The translations under genes were made by a program, and so were the position numbers. The notes under the pieces were generated by a model. The model worked only from the letters and a program-made list of their open reading frames with translations, searched no databases and had not been told where the DNA came from. Below, piece by piece: positions 1-9,036 of a stretch of 64,000 nt of DNA. Each line of letters starts with the position of its first letter. The first letter of the stretch is position 1. Source of the stretch: Steroidobacteraceae bacterium. Lineage in GTDB: Bacteria > Pseudomonadota > Gammaproteobacteria > Steroidobacterales > Steroidobacteraceae. The stretch is taken from assembly GCA_019187495.1 (NCBI GenBank), contig JABAQN010000042.1, positions 62,001 to 126,000 of the forward strand. Reading direction: 5' to 3'.

Positions 1-884
1 TCGCGCCGGAGCAGGAGGCGCTCGTGACGCGGTGGCTCGCCCGCCAGGCGTGCCCGCTGATCGCGCTGGCCGAAGGGACCGCGCACGCGACGCTGCAGAG
101 GGCCTGCGATGTGGTCCTGGCGGATGCGGCGGACCTGGGCCCCGTGCTCGGGAATATCCACCACTCGCCGCTCGCGGCGATGGTGCTGGTACAGGTGCTG
201 CGCGCCACGGAGCACCTGCCCGTCGAGCAGGGGCTCGTGGTCGAATCGCTCGCGTACGCGACGCTGCAGGGCGGGCCGGAGTTTCGGCGCTGGCTCGGCG
301 GTCGGGTGGCGCGCACGCGCCCGCGGGCCGGCGACAGCGGGCCGGCGGTGATCGTCGATCGGGCGGGTGACGACGTCGAGATGTGCCTCAATCGCCCGTC
401 CCGCCGCAACGCGCTGTCCGTCGAGATGCGCGATGGTCTCTGCGAAGCGCTGCGACTCGTGGCGGCCGATCCTTCGATCCGCAGGGCACGGCTGCGCGGC
501 GCGGGAGTTTGCTTCAGCGCCGGCGGGGACCTCGACGAATTCGGCACGGCACCCGACCCGGCGACGGCGCATGCGGTGCGGAGCCTGCAGCTTCCGGCGG
601 CGGCGCTGCGCGAATGCATCGATCGCGTGGAATTCCATGTACACGGCGCCTGCATCGGTGCCGGGGCCGAATTGCCCGCTTTCGCCCGCCGCGTGCAGGC
701 GGCCCGCGACGCGTTTTTCCAGCTTCCCGAAATCCGCCTCGGCCTGATTCCCGGCGCCGGCGGCTGCATCAGCCTCCCGCGGCGCATCGGGCGCCAGCGC
801 ACCGCGTACATGGGTCTGTCGGCGGCGCGGATCGATGCATCGCAGGCCCTGGCCTGGGGCCTCATCGACGCCATCGACGATTGA
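1..884 (+). CDS. Two-domain enoyl-CoA hydratase/isomerase (crotonase) family protein, 5' end outside the window
   Basis: The frame is open from the first bases of the window, so the true start lies upstream; a GTG at 24 is only the first in-window start. The first ~100 visible residues look like the rear half of a degenerate crotonase domain (ACDVVLA stretch, then a helix-rich tail ending in GGPEFRRWL). A second crotonase domain follows, with the oxyanion-hole segment GAGVCFSAGGDL, the glycine-rich HGACIGAGAEL and IPGAGGCISLPRRIG. It ends shortly after the ALAWGLID segment, so the usual C-terminal helices are missing. Crotonases hydrate, isomerise or hydrolyse acyl-CoA thioesters; the exact reaction cannot be read from sequence. 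It runs convergently into the amidohydrolase gene 18 bases away. Confidence 0.75.
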   Translation, partial: APEQEALVTRWLARQACPLIALAEGTAHATLQRACDVVLADAADLGPVLGNIHHSPLAAMVLVQVLRATEHLPVEQGLVVESLAYATLQGGPEFRRWLGGRVARTRPRAGDSGPAVIVDRAGDDVEMCLNRPSRRNALSVEMRDGLCEALRLVAADPSIRRARLRGAGVCFSAGGDLDEFGTAPDPATAHAVRSLQLPAAALRECIDRVEFHVHGACIGAGAELPAFARRVQAARDAFFQLPEIRLGLIPGAGGCISLPRRIGRQRTAYMGLSAARIDASQALAWGLIDAIDD

Positions 885-902
885 CCGGCGCACGCCGTCG
901 GA

Positions 903-2297
903 TCAGGCGCGCTGCCAGATCAGATGGCCTCCACGCAGTGTCGCGACCACCTCGACGGCGGCGAGATTGCGGCGCGCGGCCGACCACGGCCGATCGAGCA
1001 GGCACAGGTCGGCAGGCGATCCGGAGTGGATCGAGCCGTGTCCCATCGATGCGACGGCGCGACCCGGCGCGAGCGGATCGCCGCCGAAGAGCGCCAGGGC
1101 CTCTTCCGGCGAAAGCGCCTCCGCCTCGCCGAGCGCGCGTCCGCCCGCGGTATGCCGCTCGACCGCGCAGTGCATCGCGAGCCAGGGGTTGGGATCACCG
1201 AGCGGCGCATCGGTGCCGCCCGCGAGCGCGATGCCGGCGTCGAGGAAGCCGCGCGCGCGATACAGCCACGGATGATCGCGGGCGGGGACTTCCGCCAGAT
1301 ACGCGTCGCCCCGCTCGCGCACGAAGTTCGGCTGCGTCACGACGGCGAGGTCGTGCTCCGCGAGCAGCGCCAGCACCGCCGGCGGGGCGATCGAGGCGTG
1401 TTCGATGCGATCGCCTGCGACGCGGCCCGCCATGCCGATCGCCGCGACGGCGAAGACGATCTCCGTTTCCGTCACGCAGTGCACGGCGACCGCGCGGCCT
1501 GCTGCGTGGCTGCGCTCGATCGTCGCGCAGAGTTCCCCGGTGGTCGGCAGCGCCGATTCGCGCAGGTAGATCTTGGTTTGCCCGCGCCGCGCGAGGCCGC
1601 TGTCGATCACGCCATCGAGGCTCGCATCGCCCATCACGACCACGCGCTGCAGGAGTGCGCCGCATGCCGTGGCGTCGGCGAAATACCGGTATTCCCCGGT
1701 GGAGTTGCGCGCGCCGGCGTCCGTGACGCCGGTGACGCCGTAGCTCGCGAGCAATTCGCTCGCGCGCTGCAGCGCCGGTGGCCGGCTCCCGAGACGCGCG
1801 CGCAGCCATGGGTCCGCGTCGTAGAGCCGGCCGGTGGCGGGCGCTTCGTCGCCGGGGCCGAGCAGCGCAAGCCCGCGGGAATTGATGATCCAGAGGCGGC
1901 CGGAGCGGTGCTGGATGCGCGCCGGCCGCCCAGGCACCACGCGATCGAGCCACGCGCGATCGATATCGCCGGCGACCGACTCGTGGTAGCCGATGCCCCG
2001 GATCCACTCGTCACGAGTCGAAGCGTCGGTTGCGGCGCGTTCCCGCAGGCGCTGCGCCAGTTGTATCTCATTCAATACTGCGGGCGGGCCGCAGTGCAGC
2101 GATTCGAGTGCACCGGCGAGCGCGAAAAGGTGCAGGTGGTGATCGTGCAGGCCGGGCAGCAGCGCCGCGCCATTCGCCTCGAGAACGGTCTCGCCGGGTT
2201 CGACCGTGAGGCGGTCCGCCACCGCGGCCACCGAGTCGCCGGCGATGCGGACATCCAGGGTCCTGCCGGATCGCAACTCCGCGCCGCGGATCAGCAT
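903..2297 (-). CDS. Amidohydrolase family protein (YtcJ-like metal-dependent hydrolase)
   Basis: The protein has 464 residues with the amidohydrolase_3/YtcJ plan: a short N-terminal beta-sandwich, then the metal-binding HDHHLH at about residues 51-56, a TIM barrel, the metal site GGTDAP near residue 360 and a closing beta-sandwich (GSPADLCLLDRP). Members hydrolyse amide or other C-N/C-O bonds on small molecules in the cytoplasm; the substrate is unknown. I chose the ATG at 2297 because it opens directly on the beta-sandwich and overlaps the stop of the upstream CoA-transferase-like gene by 7 bases, implying translational coupling. Longer upstream starts would read through the neighbour's 3' end. 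Confidence 0.8.
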   Translation of the reverse strand: MLIRGAELRSGRTLDVRIAGDSVAAVADRLTVEPGETVLEANGAALLPGLHDHHLHLFALAGALESLHCGPPAVLNEIQLAQRLRERAATDASTRDEWIRGIGYHESVAGDIDRAWLDRVVPGRPARIQHRSGRLWIINSRGLALLGPGDEAPATGRLYDADPWLRARLGSRPPALQRASELLASYGVTGVTDAGARNSTGEYRYFADATACGALLQRVVVMGDASLDGVIDSGLARRGQTKIYLRESALPTTGELCATIERSHAAGRAVAVHCVTETEIVFAVAAIGMAGRVAGDRIEHASIAPPAVLALLAEHDLAVVTQPNFVRERGDAYLAEVPARDHPWLYRARGFLDAGIALAGGTDAPLGDPNPWLAMHCAVERHTAGGRALGEAEALSPEEALALFGGDPLAPGRAVASMGHGSIHSGSPADLCLLDRPWSAARRNLAAVEVVATLRGGHLIWQRA

Positions 2298-3703
2298 GCC
2301 GAGGTCCAGTCGGCGAGCGCCGAGTCGTTGTCGGCGCCAATCGGACGCGCCGGCCCGGGTGCGTGCCGCGCTGCCGGCGGCGTTGCGCAAAGGCCCTGCG
2401 CCAGGGCGTCTGTGGTCCAGGCCCGCCCGCGCTCCCGCAGGGCGCCGTCCCCCGCGGGCCGGCCGAAGGCGATGCCATGCGCCACGATGTCGCGCAGCGC
2501 GAGCGATACGAGGAGGCCACCACCGCGCCGGTGCGCGGCAAGCGCTGCGACGGCCGCATGCATGCCCGTGAGCGGGTCGGCGACGGCGTCGCCACAGATG
2601 AGCGGCAAGCCGGTCACCTGCTGCATCAATGCCGAGAGGCCGGCGGCCACGCCCGCGTCGTCACCATAGGCCGTCCAGTTGCCGGCGGGCTCTTCGCGAC
2701 CGTAGCCCGTGATGCTGATCCACGTGAGACCCGGTCGCCGGGCGATGCATTCCTCGGCGATCACGCCGAGTTGTCGCAGCGCGCGCGGTCGCGATGCCTC
2801 GACGACGATGTCGGCCCGGTCGATCAATTGTTGAAGGTGTTCGATCCCGGGCGCGTCGAAGGCGAGCGCGACGCTCTTCTTGCCGGAATTCAGGAGGTCG
2901 TAGAAGGCGGGCGGGCCCCTGCGTGCGCCATCGGGTCGTTCGATGCTCTCCAGCTTGATGACGCGGGCGCCGAGCCGTTGCAGCAGATGCGTGCACAGCG
3001 GACCTGCCCAGAGCGATGACAGGTCGAGGACCCTGGGCGCGCGGCCAGCAGCGTGCGGCGCCGCGGGTGCGGCGTATCGCCTCGCGGTGTACCACGGCCG
3101 CGGCGGCATCGCCGGCGGGGCCGAAACGCAGGCCGCAAGTCCGATCAGGCGCGCGCGCTCGATGAGCCGCATGGCGTCGCGCGTCGCCACGGCATTGGCG
3201 ATGTCTTCCCACGAGCGGATGCGCTCATCCTCGAGCCACGCGGGGACATCCGCCCAGTCGGCGTCGCGAACCAGGCTCACGGCGATCCACTCGTCGCGAA
3301 CTGCCAGGAGACAGCAGCCGCCACCCGGCGATATCGCGCCACGGCGATGCAGCCCGGCGATGGCCGCCCGTTCGCCGAGCAGGGCATGGCCCGCCGGCAG
3401 GTCGTCAGCGGCGCCCGCGGGCGCGAGGCAGCGCAGCGCACGGAGCGCGCCGTCCGCGCAGCTCGCGAGCGGCACCGGGCACATCTGCCCGGCCGCGTCG
3501 GGAAGCCCGGTGAGCGACATGAGGCCGCTGCGCGCCCACGCGACGCCGGGCGCGAGGTCTTCAGGGCCGGTCGTCACATTCACGCGTTCGCCCAGCGACT
3601 CGAGGAGATCGCGCGCATAGTCGGTGGCGGTGCCGCTCCCCGGGAGGCGCAGCGGCGGTCCGGCGAGCGAACTTCGGTCCCGAAGCGTAGAGTGGCGAGA
3701 CAT
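2291..3703 (-). CDS. CaiB/BaiF-fold protein with a tandem, rearranged domain order
   Basis: The protein has 470 residues. A normal family III CoA-transferase begins with its VLDLS...GP Rossmann half; here that signature (VLDLSSLWAGPLCTHLL) sits at residues 225-241, followed by ARVIKLES and a possible catalytic Asp at ~376 in GDAVADPLTG. Residues ~23-195 look like a worn first CaiB copy: a shortened start, an ASCADGALRAL segment with Asp 84, and a C-terminal-domain-like stretch. I read it as two partial CaiB modules joined in one chain. Whether it still transfers CoA is uncertain. The start at 3703 (MSRHSTL) avoids a poorly coding 16-residue extension. It is transcribed leftward from a divergent promoter and coupled to the amidohydrolase. 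Confidence 0.75.
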   Translation of the reverse strand: MSRHSTLRDRSSLAGPPLRLPGSGTATDYARDLLESLGERVNVTTGPEDLAPGVAWARSGLMSLTGLPDAAGQMCPVPLASCADGALRALRCLAPAGAADDLPAGHALLGERAAIAGLHRRGAISPGGGCCLLAVRDEWIAVSLVRDADWADVPAWLEDERIRSWEDIANAVATRDAMRLIERARLIGLAACVSAPPAMPPRPWYTARRYAAPAAPHAAGRAPRVLDLSSLWAGPLCTHLLQRLGARVIKLESIERPDGARRGPPAFYDLLNSGKKSVALAFDAPGIEHLQQLIDRADIVVEASRPRALRQLGVIAEECIARRPGLTWISITGYGREEPAGNWTAYGDDAGVAAGLSALMQQVTGLPLICGDAVADPLTGMHAAVAALAAHRRGGGLLVSLALRDIVAHGIAFGRPAGDGALRERGRAWTTDALAQGLCATPPAARHAPGPARPIGADNDSALADWTSAC

Positions 3704-3757
3704 CGGCTGATTATTGGGATGCCGGCGGATCGACGCAAAAGGGCGTGCCAAGGGTAG

Positions 3758-3767
3758 TCCACGTGGA
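3758..3767. promoter_or_regulatory. Candidate operator, TCC-N4-GGA palindrome
   Basis: The core TCCACGTGGA lies inside the 12-base perfect palindrome 3757-3768 and continues into CGATGATGC on the right, which reads as a near-complete GCATCATCGTCC arm on the minus strand. It lies 54 bases before the CaiB-fold start and 84 bases before the small Cys protein start, in a divergent promoter gap. The same core recurs at 10506, 18831, 37833, 41253 and 47105. Confidence 0.55.
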
Positions 3768-3851
3768 CGATGATGCAGTCAGCCGGGGTGGCGAGACTTC
3801 GGTCTGCTTCGCAGGGGGTTCGTCCGGAACAACGAACGACGGGAATCGTAA

Positions 3852-4163
3852 ATGAGATTGCTGAAGGCCGGAACGCGCGCCAGGTGCGCGGTGTGTGATA
3901 CGGAGATCATGGTGGTACGCACCGTTTCGAGCGAGGTGCTGGTCACCTGCGGTGGCGTGGAATTGATCGGCATGGACGGCGCGAAGACGCCGGCGCCGCA
4001 TGCGGATGTCGCGGCGGGCCAGGGGGCCCTCGTCGGCAAACGCTATGTGAACGCGGCCGACGCGGTCGAGCTCCTGTGCACGAAGGGCGGCAAGGGGCAA
4101 CTCGCGATCAACGGCGAGTCGCTGGCGGTCAAGCAGACCAAGCCGCTGCCTTCCTCGGACTAG
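3852..4163 (+). CDS. Small conserved-type protein with a CxxC motif, upstream of the acyl-CoA ligase
   Basis: The protein has 103 residues with no signal peptide. It carries a CAVC motif at residues 12-15, a further Cys in VLVTCGGVEL and one in ELLCTKGGKGQL. The Cys spacing suggests a small metal- or thiol-binding beta protein, but I cannot assign a family or activity. It is first in the rightward unit and its stop is 3 bases before the ligase start, so the two are almost certainly cotranscribed and translationally linked. Small proteins of this look are found beside acyl-CoA ligases in other catabolic clusters (from memory, not checked). Confidence 0.65.
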   Translation: MRLLKAGTRARCAVCDTEIMVVRTVSSEVLVTCGGVELIGMDGAKTPAPHADVAAGQGALVGKRYVNAADAVELLCTKGGKGQLAINGESLAVKQTKPLPSSD

Positions 4164-4166
4164 GTC

Positions 4167-5675
4167 ATGAACCTGGTCATGACGCTCGAGATGGCGGCGG
4201 AGTGCCATCCGCAGCGCATCGCCGTCAGTTCCGGCAACCTGCAGCTTTCCTACGCCGACCTGCTGAATGCGGCGCGATCGGCGGCGAAGTTCATTCGCGC
4301 CGCCGGCGTCAGGTACGTCGGCATGCTCGACATCAACAGCCCCGCCGTGCCGATCGCGCTGTTCGCATCCGCCTACGCCGGCGTGCCCTACGTGCCGATG
4401 AACTACCGGCTGACGAAGCCGGAAATCGAGGCGCTGCTCGGGCGCATCGCGCCGGCGCTGCTCGTCAGCGACGACCCGACGCTCGCGCCGCTCGCCATTC
4501 CGCCCGGCATCGAGGTCATGCGGCGTGCGCAGTTCCAGCGCGCGGCGCTCGGTGGCGCGCCGGAAGCGCTCAGCGCGCCGGGCGAGCCGCACGATACGGC
4601 GATCCAGCTGTTCACGAGCGGGACGACCGGCAAGCCGAAGGCGGCGGTGCTGCGTCACCAGAACCTGATGTCCTACGTGCTCGGCACGGTGGATTTCGCC
4701 TCCGCCGCCGAAGACGATGCGATCCTCATTTCCGTCCCGCCATACCACATCGCCGGCATTTCGGCGGTGCTGAGCTCGACCTACGCGGGCCGGCGCATGG
4801 TGCAGCTGCCGAACTTCGACGCGGGCACCTGGATGCAGTTGTGCCGCGACGAGAAGATCAGCAATGCCTTCGTGGTGCCGACCATGCTGTCGCGCATCGT
4901 CGATCACCTGCAGCACACGGGCAAGCCGGCCGCCGTGCCGTCGCTGCGCGCGATCGCCTATGGTGGCGGCAAGATGCCGCTTGCCGTGATCGAGCAGGCC
5001 ATGGGACTGTTCCCCGGCGTCGATTTCACGAATGCCTACGGGCTGACCGAGACGAGCTCGACGATCTGCCTGCTCGGTCCCGATGACCATCGCAGCGGCT
5101 TCGAGAGCCAGGACCCGCGCGTCAGAAAGCGCCTCGCCTCGGTGGGCAAGCCGGTGCCGACCATCGAACTGCAGGTGCGCGACGAGGACCGCAAGGTGCT
5201 CGGCCCCGGCGAGACCGGCGAGATTTTCGTACGCGGCGAACAGGTCGCGGGTGAATACCTCGAGCAGGGCAGCCTGCTCGACGCCGACGGCTGGTTCCCC
5301 ACGCGCGACCGGGGGCATCTCGACGAGTTCGGATACGTCTATCTCGAAGGCCGCGCGGACGATGTGATCGTCCGCGGTGGCGAAAACATCTCACCGGGCG
5401 AAATCGAGGATGTGCTGCTCGCGCATCCGGCGGTGTCGGATGTGGCGGTCGTCGCCGTGCCGGACCGGCAATGGGGCGAATCCGTGGGTGCCGTCATCGT
5501 CCTGCGGGAAAACGCGCAGGCCACGGACGCGGAATTGCAGGAGTGGGTGAAGCAGCGGCTGCGTTCCTCGCGCGTGCCGACCGCGTTCCGCTACGTGGAC
5601 CAGCTGCCTTTCAACGAAATGGGCAAGGTGCTGCGCCGTGTCCTGAAACAGCACTTTGCCGACAGGGCGCCCTGA
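4167..5675 (+). CDS. AMP-dependent acyl-CoA synthetase (ANL superfamily ligase)
   Basis: The protein has 502 residues, full length for the family. The phosphate-binding P-loop TSGTTGKPK is at ~149-157, the adenine-binding YGLTETSS at ~290-297, the hinge and C-terminal motif RADDVIVRGGENISPGEIE near 395, and the adenylation lysine in NEMGKVLRRVLK near 488. It activates a carboxylic acid to its CoA thioester with ATP in the cytoplasm. This is the only such ligase in the window and is therefore a likely entry step for the pathway. The acid is unknown; the family covers fatty, aromatic and alicyclic acids. It is followed 40 bases later by the luciferase-like oxidoreductase. Confidence 0.92.
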   Translation: MNLVMTLEMAAECHPQRIAVSSGNLQLSYADLLNAARSAAKFIRAAGVRYVGMLDINSPAVPIALFASAYAGVPYVPMNYRLTKPEIEALLGRIAPALLVSDDPTLAPLAIPPGIEVMRRAQFQRAALGGAPEALSAPGEPHDTAIQLFTSGTTGKPKAAVLRHQNLMSYVLGTVDFASAAEDDAILISVPPYHIAGISAVLSSTYAGRRMVQLPNFDAGTWMQLCRDEKISNAFVVPTMLSRIVDHLQHTGKPAAVPSLRAIAYGGGKMPLAVIEQAMGLFPGVDFTNAYGLTETSSTICLLGPDDHRSGFESQDPRVRKRLASVGKPVPTIELQVRDEDRKVLGPGETGEIFVRGEQVAGEYLEQGSLLDADGWFPTRDRGHLDEFGYVYLEGRADDVIVRGGENISPGEIEDVLLAHPAVSDVAVVAVPDRQWGESVGAVIVLRENAQATDAELQEWVKQRLRSSRVPTAFRYVDQLPFNEMGKVLRRVLKQHFADRAP

Positions 5676-5715
5676 GGCGACCGGTCGCGCACACACGAGC
5701 AGGAGAGGCTCCGCC

Positions 5716-6582
5716 ATGAAGTTCGCATTGCTCCTCGGGTTCAGCGACTACCGTGATTTTCCCGCGTTGGCGCAGGCGGCGGAACAGGCGGGCTTCAATT
5801 CGGTGTGCATGCCGGACAGTCTCTTCTACCCGAAGGCGACGGAGTCGGAATACCCGTACAACGACACCGAGACCATCCGCGAGTACATCGGCGCGGCCGC
5901 CTTCATCGAGCCTTTCATCGCCATGGCCACGATGGCCGCGGTCACCTCGCGGGTCCGTTTCTATCCGAGCGTACTCAAGGTGCCGGTGCGCCAGCCGCTC
6001 GTGCTCGCAAAGCTCCTGACGTCGCTCGCGGTGGTCAGCAATGGCCGGGTCGCGCTCGGCGCGGGCCTCAGTCCCTGGAAGGAAGACTTCACCTACAACG
6101 GTGTCCCCTTCGAGCGCCGCGGTGCGCTCATGGACGAATGCATCGCGATCATCCGTGGCGTGATGACGGGCGAGTATTACGAGCACCACAGCGAGAACTA
6201 CGATTTCGGGCCGCTGAAGCTGAATCCGGTGCCGGCGAAGCCCGTCCCGATCCTGGTCGGCGGCCATGCGGCGCCGGCGCTGAAGCGCGCGGCGCGGATC
6301 GGGGACGGATGGATTTCCGCCAACAGCGACTACGAGTCGCTTTCGAAAATGATCACGCAGCTGAACGGCTACCGCAAGGAATACGGCACCCTCGGCCGCA
6401 AGGAATTCGAGATCCACGTCATCGATTCCGCCGCGCAGACGGTCGCCGATTTCCAGCGGCTCGAAGCGCTCGGCGCGACGGAGGCGGCGCTCATCGCGTG
6501 GGACCCGAAAGTGCGCGACGGCAAGGCGCAGATCGAGGCGATCCGCCGCTTCGGCGATTCGGTGGTCGCGAAGTTCCGCTGA
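5716..6582 (+). CDS. Luciferase-like (LLM) class flavin/F420-dependent oxidoreductase
   Basis: The protein has 288 residues with the LLM TIM barrel: beta-1 MKFALLLGF, the strand after AAVTSRVRFYPSVLKVP, the loop GRVALGAGLSPWKEDF, and the phosphate-binding region PVPILVGGHAAPALKRAARIGDG. This family uses reduced FMN or F420. The choice cannot be read with certainty, but cofE, cofD and an F420H2:NADP oxidoreductase gene are in the same window, so F420 is plausible. I took the ATG at 5716, which follows an AGGAG-type ribosome site and opens on beta-1; a longer frame from 5656 adds a non-conserved tail overlapping the ligase. The substrate is unknown. Confidence 0.85.
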   Translation: MKFALLLGFSDYRDFPALAQAAEQAGFNSVCMPDSLFYPKATESEYPYNDTETIREYIGAAAFIEPFIAMATMAAVTSRVRFYPSVLKVPVRQPLVLAKLLTSLAVVSNGRVALGAGLSPWKEDFTYNGVPFERRGALMDECIAIIRGVMTGEYYEHHSENYDFGPLKLNPVPAKPVPILVGGHAAPALKRAARIGDGWISANSDYESLSKMITQLNGYRKEYGTLGRKEFEIHVIDSAAQTVADFQRLEALGATEAALIAWDPKVRDGKAQIEAIRRFGDSVVAKFR

Positions 6583-6606
6583 CCCGGTCGCGCGCAGGCA
6601 CCGCCG

Positions 6607-9036
6607 TCAGGCGGCGGCGCCGGCGCGTTTCAGCAATTCCCAGACACGCTGCGGCGTCGCGGGCGTCTCGGTCGCCTCGATGCCGAGCGGCGCGAGCGCG
6701 TCATTGATCGCGCAGATGACGGCCGCCGGTGTGGTGTGCATCGCGCCTTCGCCGCAGCCCTTGGCGCCGAGCGGCGTGAAGGGTGAGGGCGTGACGACGA
6801 AGTCGCGCTGCGTGATCGGCACCTCGAAGATCGAGGGCAGCAGGTAGTCGACGAAAGTCGTCACGCGGGGATTGGCTTCATCGTCGTAGACGTACTCCTC
6901 GAGCAGTGCCGCGCCGACGCCCTGCGCGACGGCACCCTGGAGCTGTCCTTCCACGCTCGCGGGATTGAGCCGCGTGCCGCAGTCGTCGACGATGAAGTAC
7001 TTCAGGATTTCGGTGCGGCCCGTGCCGCGATCGATTTCCACCATCACGACGTGCGTCGCACTGGCGGCTGTCAGGTAGTTGCGGCAGCGTCCCTGGTCGT
7101 CCGGCATGTTGCGGCCCTGCGCCGTCCACACCGACGTCGCGGTCGGGTTCGGTTCCACGCCGGGTGGCAACAGATCGCTGCGACCGAGCATGGTTCCCGC
7201 GACTTCCGCGACCGTCATGCCCATCTCGGGCTTGCCCTTGACCCGCACGCGCCCGTCCATCAGTTCGATCTGTTCGGGCGGCAGGCCGCCGAAGATGTGG
7301 CCGACGACGCGCTTGAAGTCCGCCTCGAGCTTGAGGCACGCACCGAGCACCGCGCCCGTGATCGCGACGCCCACGCGGCTGCCGCCCTGGCCAAAATGGG
7401 GCGGCGCGGCATCGGTCGAAGCCGCGGTGACCCTGATCGTGTTCATGTCCACGCCGAAGAAATCGGCGGCGACCTGCGCGGCCACCGTGAACTGTCCCTG
7501 CCCCTGGAGGTTGAATCCCACGACGATGGTGATGTTGCCGAGGATGTCGAAGGACACGCGCGCACCCTCGGGCACGCCGACGCCGGGGACACCGACCGTG
7601 GCGTAGGCATTCCAGTCGAATACACCGGGTTCGACGGTGTTGACCACGCTGATCCCGACCAGCCGCCCCTCGGCGCGCGCCGCGGCCTGCTCCCGGCGCA
7701 GCGCCTGGTAATCCGCGAGCTTCAGCACCTTGTCGAGCACCGCTTCGTAGTTGCCGCTGTCGTACTCGTTGCCGCTCGGGATCGTGTAGGGGAACTGCTC
7801 GGGGCGGATGTAGTTGATGCGGCGGATTTCGGCGGGGTCCATCGACAGCTTGCGCGCCGCCATGTCGACCAGGCTCTCGAGCACCAGGAAATGGGGCGGG
7901 GGACCGTAGCCGCGGTACGGCGCCACCGGTGCGCGGTTCGTGACGACCAGCGTCGTGTCGTAGCGCGCCGCTTCGATCCGGTAATTGCCGGTAAAGGCGG
8001 CCAGCGGCTTCGCCACCGAGATTGTGCCGTAAGTTTCTGTCGTAGCACCCTGATCGTCCAGGAGTTTTACGGAAAAACCCGTGATGGTGCCATCGGCCTT
8101 CAGCGCCAGCGACGCCTCGTAGTCGCGATCCCAGGATTGCCCCGCTCCGGCGAGGAGGTATTCCATCCGGTCCTCGATGTACTTCACCGGAAGTCCACCG
8201 GCCTTGCGTGACAGCAGCGCCGCGATGTCGGTGCCGCGCGCGCCGCCCTTGCCGCCGAAGCCGCCGCCTTGCGGGCACGGGATCATCCGGACTTTGTTGC
8301 TCGGCAGATTGAGCGACAGCGAACGCGCGAGCGCCCAGAAACCCGGCACCTGGTAGGAGCCGTGGCACAAGAGGCTGTTCTCGGTGAGGTCCCACTGGGC
8401 GATGCAGCCGAACGTCTCGGTCGGGTTCGCGCCGCAGCGGTTCCAGCGAAACATGCTCGTCACGACGTGATCGGCCTCCGCGAACACGCGATCGACCTCG
8501 CCCCAGTTGTAGACACGCTTCTGGATCACGTTCGTGCCGTGCTCCTCGAACAGCACCGGTGCGTCCGCCGCGAGTGCCGCGGTCGCCGAGCCGACGGTCG
8601 GCAGCACGTCGTACTCGACTTCGATCAGCTCGATCGCATCTTCGGCGAGTTGGCGGCTGGTCGCCGCGACCGCCGCGACCGGCTCACCGACATAGAGCAC
8701 CTTGTCGATCGCGATGCAGTGTGTGCCCCAGCCGGCCGGGCTCGTCGTGTGCGCGTTGGCCCAGCGCTTCACGTCGGCAGGCGTCAGCACCGCCGCCACG
8801 CCCGGGAGCGCTTCGGCCGCACGCGGGTCGACCTTCAGCACGCGGGCGTGCGCATGCGGGCTGCGAAGGATCGCACAGTGCAGCATGCCGGGAAGCTGCA
8901 GGTTGTCGATGAACGGCGCGGTGCCCGCCACGAGCGCGGGATCCTCGACGCGATTGACCTGCTTGCCGACGAATCGCACCTTGCTGGTGGGCAGGTCTTC
9001 GGGAAGGCGCGGCAGTTCCGTGGCCATGCGCGTCAT
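6607..9036 (-). CDS. Molybdenum hydroxylase large subunit (xanthine dehydrogenase family, molybdopterin-binding)
   Basis: The protein has 809 residues, a typical length. The N-terminal hammerhead domain (GTAPFIDNLQLPGMLHCAILRSPHAHA) is followed by molybdopterin-binding segments including CPQGGGFGGKGG and the active-site glutamate region GAKGCGEGAMHTTP near the C terminus. The loop that carries AYRCSFR in form I CO dehydrogenase reads PYRGYGPP here, so CO oxidation is unlikely; hydroxylation of an N-heterocycle, aldehyde or aromatic acyl-CoA is more likely. It works as part of a trimer with the two genes upstream. The start at 9036 overlaps the Fe-S subunit stop (ATGA), indicating coupling; an internal ATG at 9026 is the alternative. 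Confidence 0.9.
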   Translation of the reverse strand: MTRMATELPRLPEDLPTSKVRFVGKQVNRVEDPALVAGTAPFIDNLQLPGMLHCAILRSPHAHARVLKVDPRAAEALPGVAAVLTPADVKRWANAHTTSPAGWGTHCIAIDKVLYVGEPVAAVAATSRQLAEDAIELIEVEYDVLPTVGSATAALAADAPVLFEEHGTNVIQKRVYNWGEVDRVFAEADHVVTSMFRWNRCGANPTETFGCIAQWDLTENSLLCHGSYQVPGFWALARSLSLNLPSNKVRMIPCPQGGGFGGKGGARGTDIAALLSRKAGGLPVKYIEDRMEYLLAGAGQSWDRDYEASLALKADGTITGFSVKLLDDQGATTETYGTISVAKPLAAFTGNYRIEAARYDTTLVVTNRAPVAPYRGYGPPPHFLVLESLVDMAARKLSMDPAEIRRINYIRPEQFPYTIPSGNEYDSGNYEAVLDKVLKLADYQALRREQAAARAEGRLVGISVVNTVEPGVFDWNAYATVGVPGVGVPEGARVSFDILGNITIVVGFNLQGQGQFTVAAQVAADFFGVDMNTIRVTAASTDAAPPHFGQGGSRVGVAITGAVLGACLKLEADFKRVVGHIFGGLPPEQIELMDGRVRVKGKPEMGMTVAEVAGTMLGRSDLLPPGVEPNPTATSVWTAQGRNMPDDQGRCRNYLTAASATHVVMVEIDRGTGRTEILKYFIVDDCGTRLNPASVEGQLQGAVAQGVGAALLEEYVYDDEANPRVTTFVDYLLPSIFEVPITQRDFVVTPSPFTPLGAKGCGEGAMHTTPAAVICAINDALAPLGIEATETPATPQRVWELLKRAGAAA

